Assembly: GCA_036250195.1 (NCBI GenBank)
Contig: JAVHZZ010000003.1
Coordinates: forward strand, 61,274,789-61,338,788
Length of the DNA: 64,000 nucleotides
Direction: 5' to 3'
From: Mixophyes australis
Lineage: Eukaryota > Chordata > Amphibia > Anura > Limnodynastidae
In this document: piece after piece, positions 1-13,009 of the stretch
Layout: each line of letters starts with the position of its first letter
How positions within the stretch are numbered: position 1 is the first letter of the stretch
Program-made: the position numbers and the translations under genes
The notes under the pieces: generated by a model
Database searches by the model: none
Told to the model about the DNA's origin: nothing
Seen by the model: only the letters and a program-made list of their open reading frames with translations

Positions 1-884
1 CTAGTTCCTAGATAATTAATGGGCAGAACATTGGTTCTGTCTGCAAAAATCCTGTCCCCATGTGTGTAGCTGACAGGTACACTTTACATTTTTGAGCAGC
101 TTTCACAGTCCTGATTTTCATATCAGTAATATGTGATATGCATTTAAGTATTTATCTCAAGTCTATTTTTGTAGTGCATGGCTTACTATAGGTGTTGAAT
201 TAAATGCAAATACTCGCATACGAGAACACCCCATTACCTATTTGCATAATAATAAATTGGTTGAGATCATTTTAGTCATGGCCAAATGTTTTCTGTGAAA
301 TAATTAGAAAAAAATTGTTCCCCCCCCCCCCCCCCCACCCGCCGCTATCTTGAAATGTAGTTTAAAACCCTAAGTGGCTTGACGGTACTGCCTTCTGAAT
401 TTATAGGACCACTAATCTAAAATGCAACTTGGCTTTTATGAAGATATAGTAATCTCATTCACAAATATTTATATATTTGTTTCAGGGTCTTGCCAGAAAC
501 TGAGGATATTTGAGCTATAGTTTATAATTATGGAAGCCATTTTTCCTGCACATAGCATACTGTCTGCAAGTTGTTGTTCTCTAAATCAGCTTTTGCTATC
601 CGCTAGTTGGCAAATGCAAATAAAATGTCTGCAGATCTGTCAAGGTATAATAACTTTTACATACTTGTGAATGCTGTTGGTAGCTTTTTAATATAAATCT
701 ACTCATACTTTTTAGATGTAGGGGTCTAGCTGCCTGGATGTAGTAAATTTACATAAAATAACCAAATCTGTTCACCTTTCCTATCCCTTTGACAGTTAGC
801 ATCTCGTAAGACTACTTATGAGGGTGAAGTATTGCTACCTGGTATATAGTTGTCTCAGATTTTTCACTTCCCCAAGATAAAGAA
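1..884. other. AT-rich intronic sequence, no gene seen
   Basis: No open frame, RNA gene or repeat family is recognised here. The only notable item is the homopolymer C tract listed separately. Confidence 0.5.
320..336. repeat. Poly-C homopolymer tract
   Basis: Seventeen consecutive C residues on the plus strand, just after an A-rich run. Low-complexity sequence whose length is likely to vary or be mis-called. Confidence 0.9.
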
Positions 885-2045
885 TAAGTGATCAAGGACC
901 AGAAATCTGTCAAATCCCCTGGACTTGAAGGATTCCCACTGTTCAACACCATCCTCCAGGACACCTCCTTTTGAATCTTAACGCTGGATGTGAGTATGTG
1001 CTTGCTACAGAGCTACATCCTTCCTAATTAATGATATAAAATTGTATTCAAACATTTTGGCCAACTGTCTAAATAGAGTCCTACCAACTTTGATCCAACA
1101 TTGTCGGGTTAGCTTTCCTCCAGGAAGAAATATAGACTCAGTCCAAATCCTCAATAGCAGCAAATCTCATGCCTTCATCCTATCATTTAGATGCTGAGAG
1201 AGCTTTTCACAGAATTTCTTAGCATTTTATGTTCCTAACCCTAACTAAATGTGTCTTACATGGTGACTTTCTCAAAGGCTTTTAAGCCCTGTATTCCTCA
1301 CCAACAGCTAGAGTATTGATAAATAGCTGTTCCTCAAAAGTAATCAAAATCCATAATGGCCGCTCGTGTTTGCATTGGTGATCGAGACCCCGGCTGCATT
1401 GATTAAAGCATTGCAAGATGTCAAAGGAGTGAGAGTGGGAGATGCGAGCTATACAAATGCCCTTTTTGTGGACAACATACTTCTTACCTTCACCCACACA
1501 CTGATTACTCTACCAAACATCTATAAAATCATTGAAAAATGTATCTATAGACTAAAATTTTCAAAGTCAGAAGCACTGACACTTCACATTCCCTCATATG
1601 ACAAAGCCCAACTTCTCTCAACCCTGTGCTTGATGTAGCAGCCCAAAAATATATTTTGTAATCTACATAACCTCTACAAGGAGAATTTCCATCCGCTCCT
1701 TAATAGAATAAGTAAAGATAATTATTCTTGGAAGCTGTTCATAATATTGTGGCTGGGTAGGATCATAGCCATTAAAATGAAAGTCCTCCCTAAACACCTA
1801 TACTATTTCCATATCCTCCCTCCAGCTGTCTGACACTTTGTGTTCACAGAAATACAGATATTCTAACAATTTGTATGGAATGGGAAGCCCCCACGGATCA
1901 AACAATTAATCCTTAAGAAATTTTAGCAGGAGGCAGAGGGTTCCCAGATGTTAAGCTTTACTATTGGGCTGTCCACCTTTCTCAAGATGTAGCAACCTTT
2001 GCTCCCTCTGGCACTATAGCCTGGGTGGATGTAGAAGCCAACATT
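885..2045 (+). pseudogene. L1/Tx1-like LINE reverse transcriptase relic
   Basis: Plus-strand conceptual translation, over several frames, gives ordered pieces of an L1-type ORF2. First comes a KSPG-L-GFP-like block near 910-945. Next is ILANCLNRVLPTLIQ followed by a PGRN-like block near 1055-1130. A longer open stretch at 1366-1638 contains FALVIETPAALIKALQDVKG and, where the catalytic YADD box should be, FVDNILL. It continues into LKFSKSEAL. Downstream, WLGRIIAIKMKVLP and FVWNGKPPRIK (about 1750-1900) match the post-RT thumb region of L1. Stops and frameshifts throughout and the missing second aspartate of YADD show it is dead. The element is 5'-truncated and no poly-A tail with target duplication was found. 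Confidence 0.75.
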
Positions 2046-2228
2046 TAACCCTCACTGCCCTTTTTTTTTTCTTTTTTTTTTTGATCAGGCATTGCTATTG
2101 GTTTTAGAAACACATACATTTTGAATCTAACTTAAACATAGCTCATCTGACTAAGACATAATCAGGCCGTGAGAACTTGCTTATGCAACAGGACATAAAA
2201 GCTACAAGCATTTGAAAAGGTAAAATAT

Positions 2229-2245
2229 GTGTGTGTGTATGTATA

Positions 2246-2307
<62 letters not shown>
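2229..2307. repeat. GT/TA compound microsatellite
   Basis: A short (GT)n/(TATG)n stretch runs into an uninterrupted (AT)n tract. Apparent open frames on both strands here (runs of Ile-Tyr) are artefacts of the dinucleotide repeat. Confidence 0.95.
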
Positions 2308-2309
<2 letters not shown>

Positions 2310-2594
2310 CACTCAGCTCGACATTTAGTGTAAAATATAGATTTGTAAACACCTCCAATACATCTCTCGTTGGGAGAGTTTTCTCTGCAGATGTACATAT
2401 TCAACAGACTTGTAACTTAATAGTAACTTCACAGGCTGCATATCAGCATCATAAGGTGAGTGAGCTGGGAAGCTAGGTAGTAGTCTAAAATTTGGTAGGG
2501 CTTGTCCTTGTTCATTTGGAGACCCAGATCAAAGACCTCAAATATCTAATAATATTAAACACTTTAGACTGGATATACACCAGGAGCACCAGCA

Positions 2595-2622
2595 GGTAGT
2601 CAGCATTGATATGCTGACTACC
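2595..2622. repeat. Perfect 12-bp inverted repeat
   Basis: Arms ggtagtcagcat (2595-2606) and atgctgactacc (2611-2622) are exact reverse complements around a 4-base loop. Surrounding GC-rich sequence (2580-2710) may belong to a small mobile element, but no outer terminal repeats were recognised. Confidence 0.6.
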
Positions 2623-3227
2623 ATCGCCGGCAGAGTGGGTCTATATCTCCCTGCTGCTCCCTGCCACCAGCTGCTATAGCACACACCGCTCCGCAGAAGA
2701 ACCGCCGACCATTCTATCAGTGCACTGAGAGAGACATCTAAGGAGACCTAAAGGCTTTAGTAAGGGAACTGAGGTCTGACATAGGTGGAACTTAGGACTG
2801 ACTATCTAAAGACTAAAGTCATTTGAACTTGTCGCTTACCAAAATTATAATACGTTAATAAAAATGTGTGAATCTATCAGTCCTTCAAAGCTGAAATCAG
2901 AAGTAACAGAGAATGTATCCCCTGACATAATTTTGTCTACTCTTGGATAAAGTTTGTGTGAGCATTGAAGGAGATTCCATTGGAAGGAAGGGGGTAGGCC
3001 TTTGATTCACTTTTTTTTACTTACCAAGCACTTGCACCTATCTCCTACTGTGCTTATCCTTACTGTTAGGTGCATAATTAGGATCTGGGATGCTGTAGTC
3101 CACTTGAAACCCATATACTCCATTACCCTTATTTGCTCCCTTTAGCTATCCTTGAGACACCCATCCCTGACCTGAATCTAGACCAATATAGTGAGATTGA
3201 ACTCCAGACTCTGGGGAACCTCTACTT

Positions 3228-3513
3228 CAGGGGCGGATCTAGAATATAATTTTACCGGGGGCGTTTTTGTCCCCGCACCCTTTTTGACAGCTAAGGCTGC
3301 CTGCGGCTGCACACTATGTGCAGGTCCGTTCGGCAGAGACAGGCAGGGACAGTGTGCTGGCCATCTGCTCTGATTGTTTTTAAAACACAATCAGAGCAGC
3401 CGGGCAGAACTCTGTCCCTGCCGGGCGGACCTGCAAAGTGTGCAGCCACAGGCAGCAAGCCCCTGCTAGGGGGGGATAGGCGATCGAAGCGATGGCCCCC
3501 GGATCCGCCACTG
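3228..3513. mobile_element. Short hAT-like MITE with imperfect 8-bp TSD
   Basis: The ends are inverted: caggggcggatct at the left, and cagtggcggatcc when the right end is read on the minus strand. Flanking 8-mers are ctctactt (3220-3227) and ctccacta (3514-3521), 6 of 8 identical, the duplication length typical of hAT superfamily insertions. Inside, a palindrome with ctctgattgt-type arms occupies about 3366-3396. There is no coding capacity. At 286 bp it is a non-autonomous copy. Confidence 0.6.
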
Positions 3514-3794
3514 CTCCACTAATCTGTCTAACCTCAGTTTTTGTTTTTATCGTCCCAATAGAGATTTATGCAAGTATCTTGAGATTAGACCACTTTCCTA
3601 GGCCTAATTCAGCCACCACATCCCCTACCCTCACTCAGAGTCACTATTTTTCAAACCTCTTTACAGAAGAGCAATTTTCAGGTGGTACACCTTCCTAAAC
3701 AATCATTCAAACCTAACAAATCTGCCATGCATAATACAATTAGATATTTAGGTTCAATAATAAATATTAATGAAGGGTTTTCAGTTGTACATCT

Positions 3795-3983
3795 GGGGGT
3801 AAATGTATGAAAGTCCGATTTCTGCAAGTTGCCGGTAATCGGCGACTTTGCAGCTAAAATATAAAGCGGCGATGGCTTGTAAAGGAAACTTGCCTTTACA
3901 AGCCATCGCCGCTTTAAATTGTAGCTGCAAAATCGCTGATTTCCGGCAACTTGCAGAAATCGGACTTTCATACATTTATCCCC
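3795..3983. mobile_element. Foldback (palindromic) MITE
   Basis: Almost the whole segment is one long inverted repeat. The left arm runs from ggggtaaatgtatgaaag inward to about 3893 and the right arm mirrors it from about 3896 to 3983, with few mismatches (for example taatcggcgac versus aatcgctgatt). The centre, aaggaaacttgcctt, is short, so RNA from either strand would form a long hairpin. No protein is encoded; apparent ORFs across it are shadows. Confidence 0.8.
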
Positions 3984-4001
3984 TGGTGCGAGTGCAGCTC
4001 T

Positions 4002-4394
4002 GGGCCTAATTGATTAAGAAACGTAAATGCCGGTAGGTGCTGTATTTAGTGTAAAATGCATTTTATGTACAGTAGACATTAAAGATCAGAATACATTTAT
4101 TTCATTAAAAAGAATAAACTTTGCAATTTTTTTAATCATGACTAATATGAACAGGTAACAACTTTATATTTTTTTATGTGCTTTCTGCTGGGACTTTAGA
4201 TTCCACATATGTATTGTACGTATCCTGCAGTGTTTTGTGTCTGTCAAAGCAGAACGTAACCAGACCCCTAATCAGCAAGAGACGTTTCTTCATATTTGCT
4301 TGTAGTTGAATGAGTATAGGTGTATGCTCGAATTACACGTGTTTTCTAAAAATGCACAATACGCTCATTTTGCAAGCCTTAATTAATTAGGCCC
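4002..4394. mobile_element. MITE with gggcctaatt terminal inverted repeats
   Basis: The left end reads gggcctaattgattaag; the right end read on the minus strand is gggcctaattaattaag. The 393-bp interior is AT-rich and non-coding. No clear target-site duplication was found, so the superfamily is not assigned. It lies only 18 bp after the foldback MITE. Confidence 0.55.
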
Positions 4395-7300
4395 TATATG
4401 TACAAATATTTGGTAATTTAACTGAATGCCTGTATAGATCATCGCTAAAATCGAGGTGATTTAAAGGGCGATCAGTGGTTAGTAACTAGTGAATCCACCA
4501 CTTTGCAGATTGGTGGATTCACACAGGAAGCCATGGCATGTTATGGCACAAGTGTCTACCTAAAACAAAAAAATAATTATGTGCTGCCAGAGTGTGGTAC
4601 ATACCACACACTTTTAATGCTTGGTGAACAACACTTTTTGTCATTTTCTGTCCGATATATTTAATCTGTTTAGCTTTTGGTTAATCTTTGTGGGACAATG
4701 CTTTTACAGTGTAATGTTTAGGGAAAAAATACTCCACTGCATTTACATTTCTGTATTAATAAAAAGCTACAGAGGACATGTAGGGTAGAGCAGAACAGCT
4801 TATGTTTACCTCCATGCTTCATATACTAACAACTGAAATATTTGTGTTTAGTTGCTCAGTGCCTCATACCTCAGTGAGGTCCTTAGTTCCTAGTGAATTA
4901 ATAGGTTGCCTTCTCATGAATATTAGTTCAACCTACAAAATGACTGCCTCTGCTGTGGGTAAGTGACTGGTGAGCTTTCAGCGGATTTGTTGCAAAAGAA
5001 CTTGGTTTCCCAATTAAACTATTAGCTCTGCACACAATCGTCTACACAGTGCACTTCCGTTCTGATTACTTGTTTCCTCATGCTTTGGAAAATAAATGGA
5101 TTCAGTAGAGAACTTGAACAGCACTATTGTGGAAAGTCATTAATGACATTTTCCGGCAGTTAAGGTAATTTAGCATGCAGTGCCGTCTTCTGAGGGGCAG
5201 TGATGTTGGAACCAGAGAGCACAGTGTGAACATGGAGCAGCATTAAAGGGGCTTTGGCAGGACATATATTATCAGACAAATTCATTAGTGGTTAACCCCT
5301 TTGCCTTATGAGGGCATCTACGTGTGGTTTTATTTATAGTGACTTGTGTTTTACACGCGTCTGCAGTGCTTCAAATGGAGAACAAATGCTGAACTTCACA
5401 ATTGTCACATAAGTTGCTTATATCCGCAAATTAAGTTACTTCAGAAAAGTATTTCACATTTACTCTTTGGGTAGTAAAATAATACATATAATTTGTAAAG
5501 ATTAAAACGTATAATACAAATAGAACTTTTCAAATTATTTGTGCTGTTATTTTAGCTTAATTCCAATAATTGATTTCTGCTATAATCCATTCAAGGCTGA
5601 ATGAGTTCCCATTGAATGTACTGCAATAGGTCTACACCAGATAGCATCCCCATAAACACAGCCCTTAGAGGGCAGTCTTAATAACACAAGAAGATCTGCA
5701 CTTTTTCTTTGTTACAATAAATGGTTATGACTTAAGCCTTAAAAGTTTGATGTGTACAATGTTTTTGTTACTGTAAAGATGAGTTTTATTGGACACAACT
5801 CTTCCAGTTGAGTTCTAATTTTTGTGTGCCCAGTTACATAGTTCTTTGAATTATATTACAATCATGCCATGTCTAAATATAATATTTGAAGTATTAAAAT
5901 TAGTATGGTCAGGCATGGTTAAACAAAATAGTGATTCTTGTATGAACAAGTCCAACAAATTATTGCTGCCCCCTAGTGTTCTGTCTGATCTGTCATTTCC
6001 GTAATCTTGATCCTCAAATGACCAATTCTCTTGGTGGAATGATGACATTCAGTGACATTGTTATTCAAATTATGTGCAATGATTTTGTACCTCACAAATG
6101 ATGCTACCAGCACGTTTTTCAATCACATAGACAATATCTTAAAATACATTTATCTTTGTATAGTGTCTCTTCTACGGTCTCTAGTTTACAGTAGAGAGGT
6201 TGAAATGAAACTATGTGAGCAGTCACTTTGTAGAAATCAACCATGGTAGCTTATTTACTGTGTGCAAAATTACAGTAAATGTGCAAAAAATCATTTTAGA
6301 CGGAGTCCTTGGAGGAAACCCATCCAAATATAGGGAGAAAATACAAACTCCATGCAGATAAGGATCCTAGTCTGAATTTTACCCATGACCCCAGCGCTGT
6401 GCCACCATGCAGCTCCTTGACATAAATTGTTGTGTTTTGTCAAAGATGCATTATAGTTCCAATTCTGAATATTTGAATTAATGAACAATGTTTGTACCTT
6501 GTGTGTACTTGGCTTCTCTGCTATTTCATCAGGTTTTCACTTCTAGATAGTTACTGAACTGAGTAAAAAGGAAGGTTCCAAATTCTCCTATCAGTTGTCA
6601 GATTAGTAACAACACTTTCTCCCTTGTGTCCCTTTATACCTATATATTTCCCACTCTGTCTGTGGTAAATATAGGCCTTTACTCTGGGGCAAGTACATTG
6701 TATGTGTGCTGTATATCATATATTCACACTGCTATAAGAGTTATCCTTGGAGACTACTTAAACCAGTGGCAGGTTTTTATCTGCTTTACATTCCGTTACA
6801 GCTGATGTTTTTTTATATCTGTAGTCATTGTGCTCTAAAATATAAGTAAATGTTGTTATATATTTTGACTTTGAATGCCCTTTTTCTCTTTCCCTTTTGA
6901 TTTCATATTTTCACTATGCAATGCTGTCGAGTATATATTAGAGCTTTTATTAGGCAGTTTAGTCATTATTATCATAGTTTATTTGTAAGTTATCACAAAA
7001 TTCCACTGTGCCTAAAAGTCAGAAGGACAAATCATGCAAATCGTACATAAAAACTGGACAAGCCCTGGTGATTGAGAGCTTACAGTCTAGAGTCTGGCCT
7101 AACTCAGTGAACCGGCGCCAACTTTTTTGTAATGGTGCTAAAGTTGTGTACACAATGATGGGCAGCTGAAAGCAAGCGTTCTATATACAGCTGTATAACA
7201 CTATGGGATTATATTGTATCTCCTTCGGAACTCTCAAGTATCATTTCATTCTCTTGACCCCGATCTTACTACTATCTCACCCTCCTTTTGCATCCCTCAC

Positions 7301-8450
7301 TTTAACGTTTTCTTTTTGTCCCTGTCTACTGCCCTCCCTTTTTGCTAGCTACAGCTGCTCTGTTTTGTGTTTAAAAAAAGATTTCAAAGTGCTTAGTCCT
7401 GTTTGTGGAAGCATTAAATGAGAAGAAGTGTCATATGCCTCTGGTGGTAAAAAGCCTGCTTGTGAAAAAATCCTCCCATGAGCTGCACTTCAGTCCAGCA
7501 GCTAAGCCTGCTTGATTTGCACAGAGAGGACTCGGCTGCTCAGCACACTTTATTTACCTTACCAGACTAGGAAGATTTGCTTTTTCCAAAAATGTGATAA
7601 TACATATTTATACGCAGAATGTCTTTCTAGTCATAAAACCATTTTTATTTTTCTGTATTTGTACGGTTTGTGTACATATTTACTGTATCTTTTATTGGTT
7701 TTCACTGAGAAAGCAACATCCTTTTAACCTCCGGTAAGCTATTTCTCGATTGCTTTTATCTGCTTTGTGTTTTTTATTATGTGCTGTTATTTCTCTGGAT
7801 GCCTTTGGGAGCTCTTTGATAAAATGGGGTGTTTTCATTGATTTGTGTAGTATACACAGCACTTCCTAAATCAGCTGACTGATTGTACTGTATGTTAGAT
7901 GATATGTATGATGAATATTCAAAGTACTTCTCTTTTCTCTATATTCTTTTTACCTTTCCCTATAAAGAAGTAAAGAAACATAAACAGGACATTTTATTCA
8001 AACCTTCCTTATCTTTTATGATGTATATTTCATGCCTTTCGCTTACTTTGGCATTATAGCAATTGGTAGTTTCAAAAATAGTTCTAGTGTTTTGTGGGGA
8101 TACTACTCACTTTATTTTTTATCAAGGATTATACTTCAGTTTGTGTTAACAAAGCAGAAAAATGGCAGATTAATCTCGTATCAATAAAACTAACTGGACC
8201 ATAGATTTGAAGACGCTTTAATCCTTTTTGTCATTTTCTAAAGTGTACTAGAAAAAGAAGACTGTTAGAATAGGTTACTATGGGCCATTGTACTTTTATC
8301 TGTGCAAATTTGGGAAGACATTTACGAAAACGGATGCAAAGTAATAACATCTTCCTTCACTTCTAATGAGGGGACGTGCAGGCTACTGTCCAATATTCTG
8401 ATACTACTGTCCAGACACCACTCAACATTAAAATCATAATGTACACATTT
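4395..8450. other. Intronic sequence without recognised genes
   Basis: About 4 kb of AT-rich DNA. Two stretches resemble dispersed repeats: about 6290-6420 (aaacccatccaaatataggg and downstream wording typical of a multi-copy fish/frog repeat) and about 6960-7100 (tagtttatttgtaag followed by gagcttacagtct, same type as the copies near 15.8, 19.9 and 46.1 kb). No open frame looks like a real protein. Confidence 0.4.
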
Positions 8451-8817
8451 GGGGGCCTATTCATTAAACAGGTTAAAGACTGTGGTTTTGCCAGATATAG
8501 TGTTTCTCCCCATCTATCAAAGGTTACTACCTTGCTATCGCCAGCGGTAGTCTCTGCTGGCAAAGAAATGTGCTGGCTTTCATTGGCAAAAGCTCTTTAA
8601 TAAGGACAATGGGGATATATGTACCGGCATAATTCCACTGTTCGTGCGTGAACCTGCCCAGCCAGGTCACGCATGCACATAAGTCCCGAGACTGACCAGT
8701 GTAGTGATAAGTGAAGCTCTGCCGATATTGTAATAATAAATTATGCAGAGAATGGATTTTATATCGAAGCCATAGATGGCTATAGAAAATAACACCACAG
8801 ATTTATAAATAGGGACC
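8451..8817. mobile_element. Possible decayed MITE
   Basis: Left end ggggcctattcattaaa and right end tttataaatagggacc form a weak inverted match, followed inward on both sides by ctgtggt-type sequence. No target-site duplication is visible. Tentative call; the interior is non-coding. Confidence 0.35.
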
Positions 8818-10797
8818 TTTGAACTATCTGGGCTGATTTAATTATTGAGGAAAAAGTGTAGTTGTTCTGGGTTCTCAGGATGTGGACCACCATTAATCCA
8901 CCTAGTACTATATCCTGGACAAGGAGAATATAAAATAGGTTCTATCTCAACCTTCTAGTGTCCTTAGAAGACAAGAGACACCTTAATTTTAAAGAGGTCA
9001 GCTTTCTATTTTAAGATAGCCTTATTTGACGTTAATCGCCATGAGTTCAAAAACTATAAATTAAGACTAGCCATCCAAATTCTAAACATGCAAGAATCAT
9101 TTACAGCATCATTCGTTAAAGTGTTTTTGGCTTCCTAGGTTACCCCTTATGTTTTTCAAGTAAATCAACCATTTGATTTTATTAGATAGCAAGCAGACCC
9201 ACTGGGAGCCAGTGGGGAGATCGTACCTATAAATCTGTACATCAGTCCCAAAAAGTCTTAAAGATGAGGGTAGAGGTACAGGGGTATTTGGGTCCAAGAA
9301 AGAATTGGTAGTCATATAGTAAGTCTTAATACAAACTAACTTGTGCCCACATGTTGTACTTAACATTTTTAGGTAAGGTGAAAGTTAACAAATATGTTAA
9401 AATGCGTGAAAAGATTTACCTTAATTGCGTCTATATATTATATTTGTTTCTCTAGTTTAAGATTAATATTACTTGCTTGTTTAAGCCTTGTTTTCTGATG
9501 TCATCAATACTTGTGGTATTCTCTGTTGGTTTGGGTCGTCTGACAACACCTGTCACACCTACTACTGCACTAATATCACCAAATTAGTTCCTACATAATG
9601 TAGTCATGACTTCAGCAGGTGTGTCAAACAGCCAGATCTGAGTGTGTCCCAATTGTATAGCTCTGGTTGTGCAGGTGACATGCCAGCAGCATTTCAAGAT
9701 TAATTGTCCCCAAGCATGTCATTGCGGGGTGAGTGTCTGGCCCATTGCTTTAGAACAGAAGCTCAGGACACTAAATCCACACCCAGTGGGACCACAGCAA
9801 ACCCATTCATACATGGAACCAATCATCTGAAATGAAAATGTGTCTCTAGAATGTATTTTATATATCTATGCTAGGATAAGGATAACATTATTCTATCTTT
9901 TTTTTTTTAATTTATTTTTTATTATTATTATTTAAGGTATTAAGTTTGTGTGTTAATTGAGAAAACTCATTGTTCAATGACACTTTCCTAGGGCAGATGA
10001 CAAAGCTGATTTTGCAGCTGTCTGGCCATACTTGCTTGTTTAGGTTGTAGCCTTCTCATGAACACACTCTGACCTCCAGATATTTTTGTCACTCGGGGCT
10101 TTGTCAGCTGCTGTCTCATTAACTTTATTTTTCCTCTCACTCGATTTTTGCCTAAAGTCGTATTTCTTCTTGTCAACTTCATACGAGAACGGGCATTCGA
10201 GATGGATGTGACTTGACCTCGGTCTGATTTTCATGTATAGTGATATTGTAAGCCATGCATGCATTTATGTCAAACTTATTAATATTAATAGAAACTATAA
10301 TACCATATATTATATTCTGTTACGATGAGTAACGTACCTGTAATTGCAATCTAACTTTGTTTCAGATCAGCCATTTCATCTCACTTGCTGACTGTAGACG
10401 ATAATGAATTAAATATTTCATAATTTCCCATTTGTGCCTGTTTCTGTATAAGGCAAAAAACTGTTATGCGTTACTGCTACTGGAGATATGAGATTTAAAG
10501 GTGCATGTGCACTTTAATGTAATACTTCACCTTAAATCTATGGTCACACCTGTGCTTTTTGATTAAATCTGCAAAGTATCCAGAATACATCTCAAAAGCA
10601 GCTTAAAAAACACTTCTTTTGTAATATTCAAGTGTTGTCCAGTTCTCTTGTACGATTTGCCATGTTGTGCGTTAATGTATGGTAAAAGGAGCAAGCATAT
10701 TTCAAAAACTGCAATGAGCCTTAAACACAAAAATGAGAAAAGTCTAAAGGGTTTAAGAGACTTTGTTGGAGATCTACTCTAAAGTTGAAGGAAACGC
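8818..10797. other. Intronic sequence, nothing recognised
   Basis: AT-rich DNA with a poly-T/ATT-rich run near 9898-9935. No gene, RNA or defined mobile element was supported. Confidence 0.4.
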
Positions 10798-10805
10798 AGT
10801 AAACT

Positions 10806-11120
10806 CATACTTACCAACTTTCTCATCTTGAAATCCGGGAGTCTGCGGAGGAGGTGGGCGTAACGGGGGCGGGGCTCCAAAATGCACGTAATTTTGGACC
10901 CGCCCCCATGACGTGATGACGCAAAACGCGTCATTTGACAGCGAGGGCGGGGCCAAACGCCGCGATTCACCAGGAATCGCGGCGTTTGGGACTTAATTCT
11001 GCCCACTTCCGCTGCCCACTTCACTAGGAAGTGGGCAGAATAATCCAGATGCGGGAGATTGCCACACTCGCCCGGGAGTCCGGGAGACTCTCGCAAAATG
11101 CTGGAGAGTTGGCAAGTATG
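10806..11120. mobile_element. hAT-type MITE with perfect 8-bp TSD
   Basis: Terminal inverted repeats are catacttaccaactttc at the left and, reading the right end on the minus strand, catacttgccaactctc. The element is bracketed by a perfect 8-bp direct duplication agtaaact (10798-10805 and 11121-11128), diagnostic of hAT-like integration. The interior is GC- and CpG-rich, unlike the surrounding intron, and has two internal hairpins: one with ccgcgattc/gaatcgcgg arms (about 10957-10985) and one with ctgcccacttc/gaagtgggcag arms (about 11000-11038). No transposase is present, so it is non-autonomous. Confidence 0.85.
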
Positions 11121-11128
11121 AGTAAACT

Positions 11129-12469
11129 AAAACTTCTTCTTTTAAAGCTACATGTAAAAGGCATACTAATTTCTATCTAGGGTACAATCTTGGCTTTTCC
11201 TTACTGGGGGTCATAACAATCAGTATTGTGCTGAGAGGAGAGGAAAGTATAATAATGGAATTGATTTGCTGTTACTGCTTTCTTGATATATTTTACTGAT
11301 CCCGGCAGTGTGCACTTGGTAACAGAACTATTTTTTAAGGGAAGAGAGCAGCTCAGATATCGAAGAAATGTAACCATACACTCCTCTACAACATGTCAAA
11401 AATGTTTCATGTTTTACTTCTTCATTGAAAATGCAACTTTTTTGACTGGAGGAAAAAATGGAGAAAGACTGAATGAACTAGGTTGTTATGCCCTTTTTGA
11501 GTTTGATTGTGTTCGAGAATCTAAAGTCTTTAGAAATGCCTAGTGCACACTTTAGAAACCTGTGACTTTTTATCATGACCCTCATTAAAAACAAAATATA
11601 TTGTTTTATGGTTTTTTTGGGGGGGAGGGAGGATTGTGTTTTTGTTTTTCACTTGAATTTAAGACAAAAAAAATATTCTGTTTTGCCAGCTACAGGAAAT
11701 CAGAAGCCTGTATCTTATATTGTATCCTAGCATAACTCTAAATAGAGCTGCTCAGTGTTTGCATGTAACAGGCAAAAGAAGGTCATTATTTTACCAGTCT
11801 GCAAATTGCATTGCACCCCTTGCGTCACAACTTGGTTTGTTTTGTTGCAACTTTGTACCCTTCATTTGGATTTGATCCTAACTCTTAAAGGGACCCATTA
11901 TGCGCAATTTAGGATTGTGGAATACTTGGGGTGTGCATCATATATACATTTGATCTGGCAGGTCTTTATTACATTGACTCCCTGAGCACTAAACATGTGA
12001 GCCATGTATAGGCTGGCATTGAAAGCTTTAATTTGTCGTCTGAGCAGTGAAAAAAAATCCTGACCCTCCGAATTGAATATAGCAAGTTTGCTCACTTAAC
12101 ATTAAATTTGAGGCTCACCAAGCCACCATTTTGTAATTTTAAATACAGCACATTTGCACTTTAAAATACAGAAGATGTGTATACTGCCTACAACAGGCTC
12201 ACACGCGATTTCTGAGTGCAAAATTTGTTTGTTTAATATCACAGAGCAAATAACTTTTTGATCAAAGTAAGTAATGCTTAGATGTTGAAGCATCATCATC
12301 ATCAACAATTTATATTTCCTTATTTTTACACAACTAGAACAGTAATGCAAACCTAAAATGTTGTAATGTCCCTGTTGACTTTTTAACAGACACCCGTACG
12401 ATTTGAATATCTTATTTGCACACATTTCTGCTTTTTTAATAAAAAAAAATTATTTATGTTTCTTCATAG
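11129..12469. other. Intron upstream of the PPP2R3A exon
   Basis: No open frame or repeat family is recognised. The 3' end has a pyrimidine-containing run ending in ttcttcatag at 12469, a plausible splice acceptor for the following exon. Confidence 0.4.
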
Positions 12470-13009
12470 GTATTGCTCCTGCTCAACTTCTAACACATTT
12501 GACAGAAATTGTGCCATTGATACAAAAACTTCACGACTTCTGTATCTAATTGTATGCAGCAATGTCCTTGCAAAGGCACCTTTATATGTTCACTCAAGGC
12601 ATTTTGTGGATACAGAGAAAGACTGTTGAGAGGAGATGCAGTGCCGTACAAGCCGGAGACAAGATACAGAGATAAACTATTAAATCCTTCATCCCCATCA
12701 AATTTGACTGGAAACTGATACCATCTGTTGGCTCTCTTTGTGAATTGTGATTATATTTATTCTTGACATGCGTGTATATTTGTAGTCTTCATTTCTATGG
12801 TTTTATCAATCTTAACCCGATTTCTGAAGGCATTGACTAGCATATCAGCTGAACATTTTTGAAAGCATATGTCAAAAACGTGATTTTACTTTTTTTACCT
12901 GGATAACGTTGAAAAGCGTAGTTATATAAATTTCACACTGCACCTACACTAAAAGATGGATGCCAGCTATTAAGTTTTAGATTTCTTTTTAAATTTATTT
13001 ATTTTCCTG
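12470..13009 (+). promoter_or_regulatory. PPP2R3A: Probable 5' UTR part of the PPP2R3A exon, with short uORFs
   Basis: The nearest good acceptor upstream of the start codon is ttcttcatag ending at 12469, so the exon may carry about 540 bases of 5' untranslated sequence. This leader has upstream ATGs. The two nearest the start open very short uORFs: 12956-12973 (five codons then TAA) and 12960-12980 (six codons then TAG). They overlap in different frames and both end before the main ATG. Such uORFs could reduce translation. The exon start is inferred; a nearer cryptic acceptor or an alternative promoter cannot be excluded. Confidence 0.4.

Noticed and set aside
2143..2476. Ile-Tyr repeat proteins on both strands
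   Set aside because: Direct translation of the (AT)n microsatellite.
12102..12425. 107-codon minus-strand open frame near the PPP2R3A exon
   Set aside because: Antisense, no recognisable domain and interrupted by a low-complexity Met run from an atc repeat.
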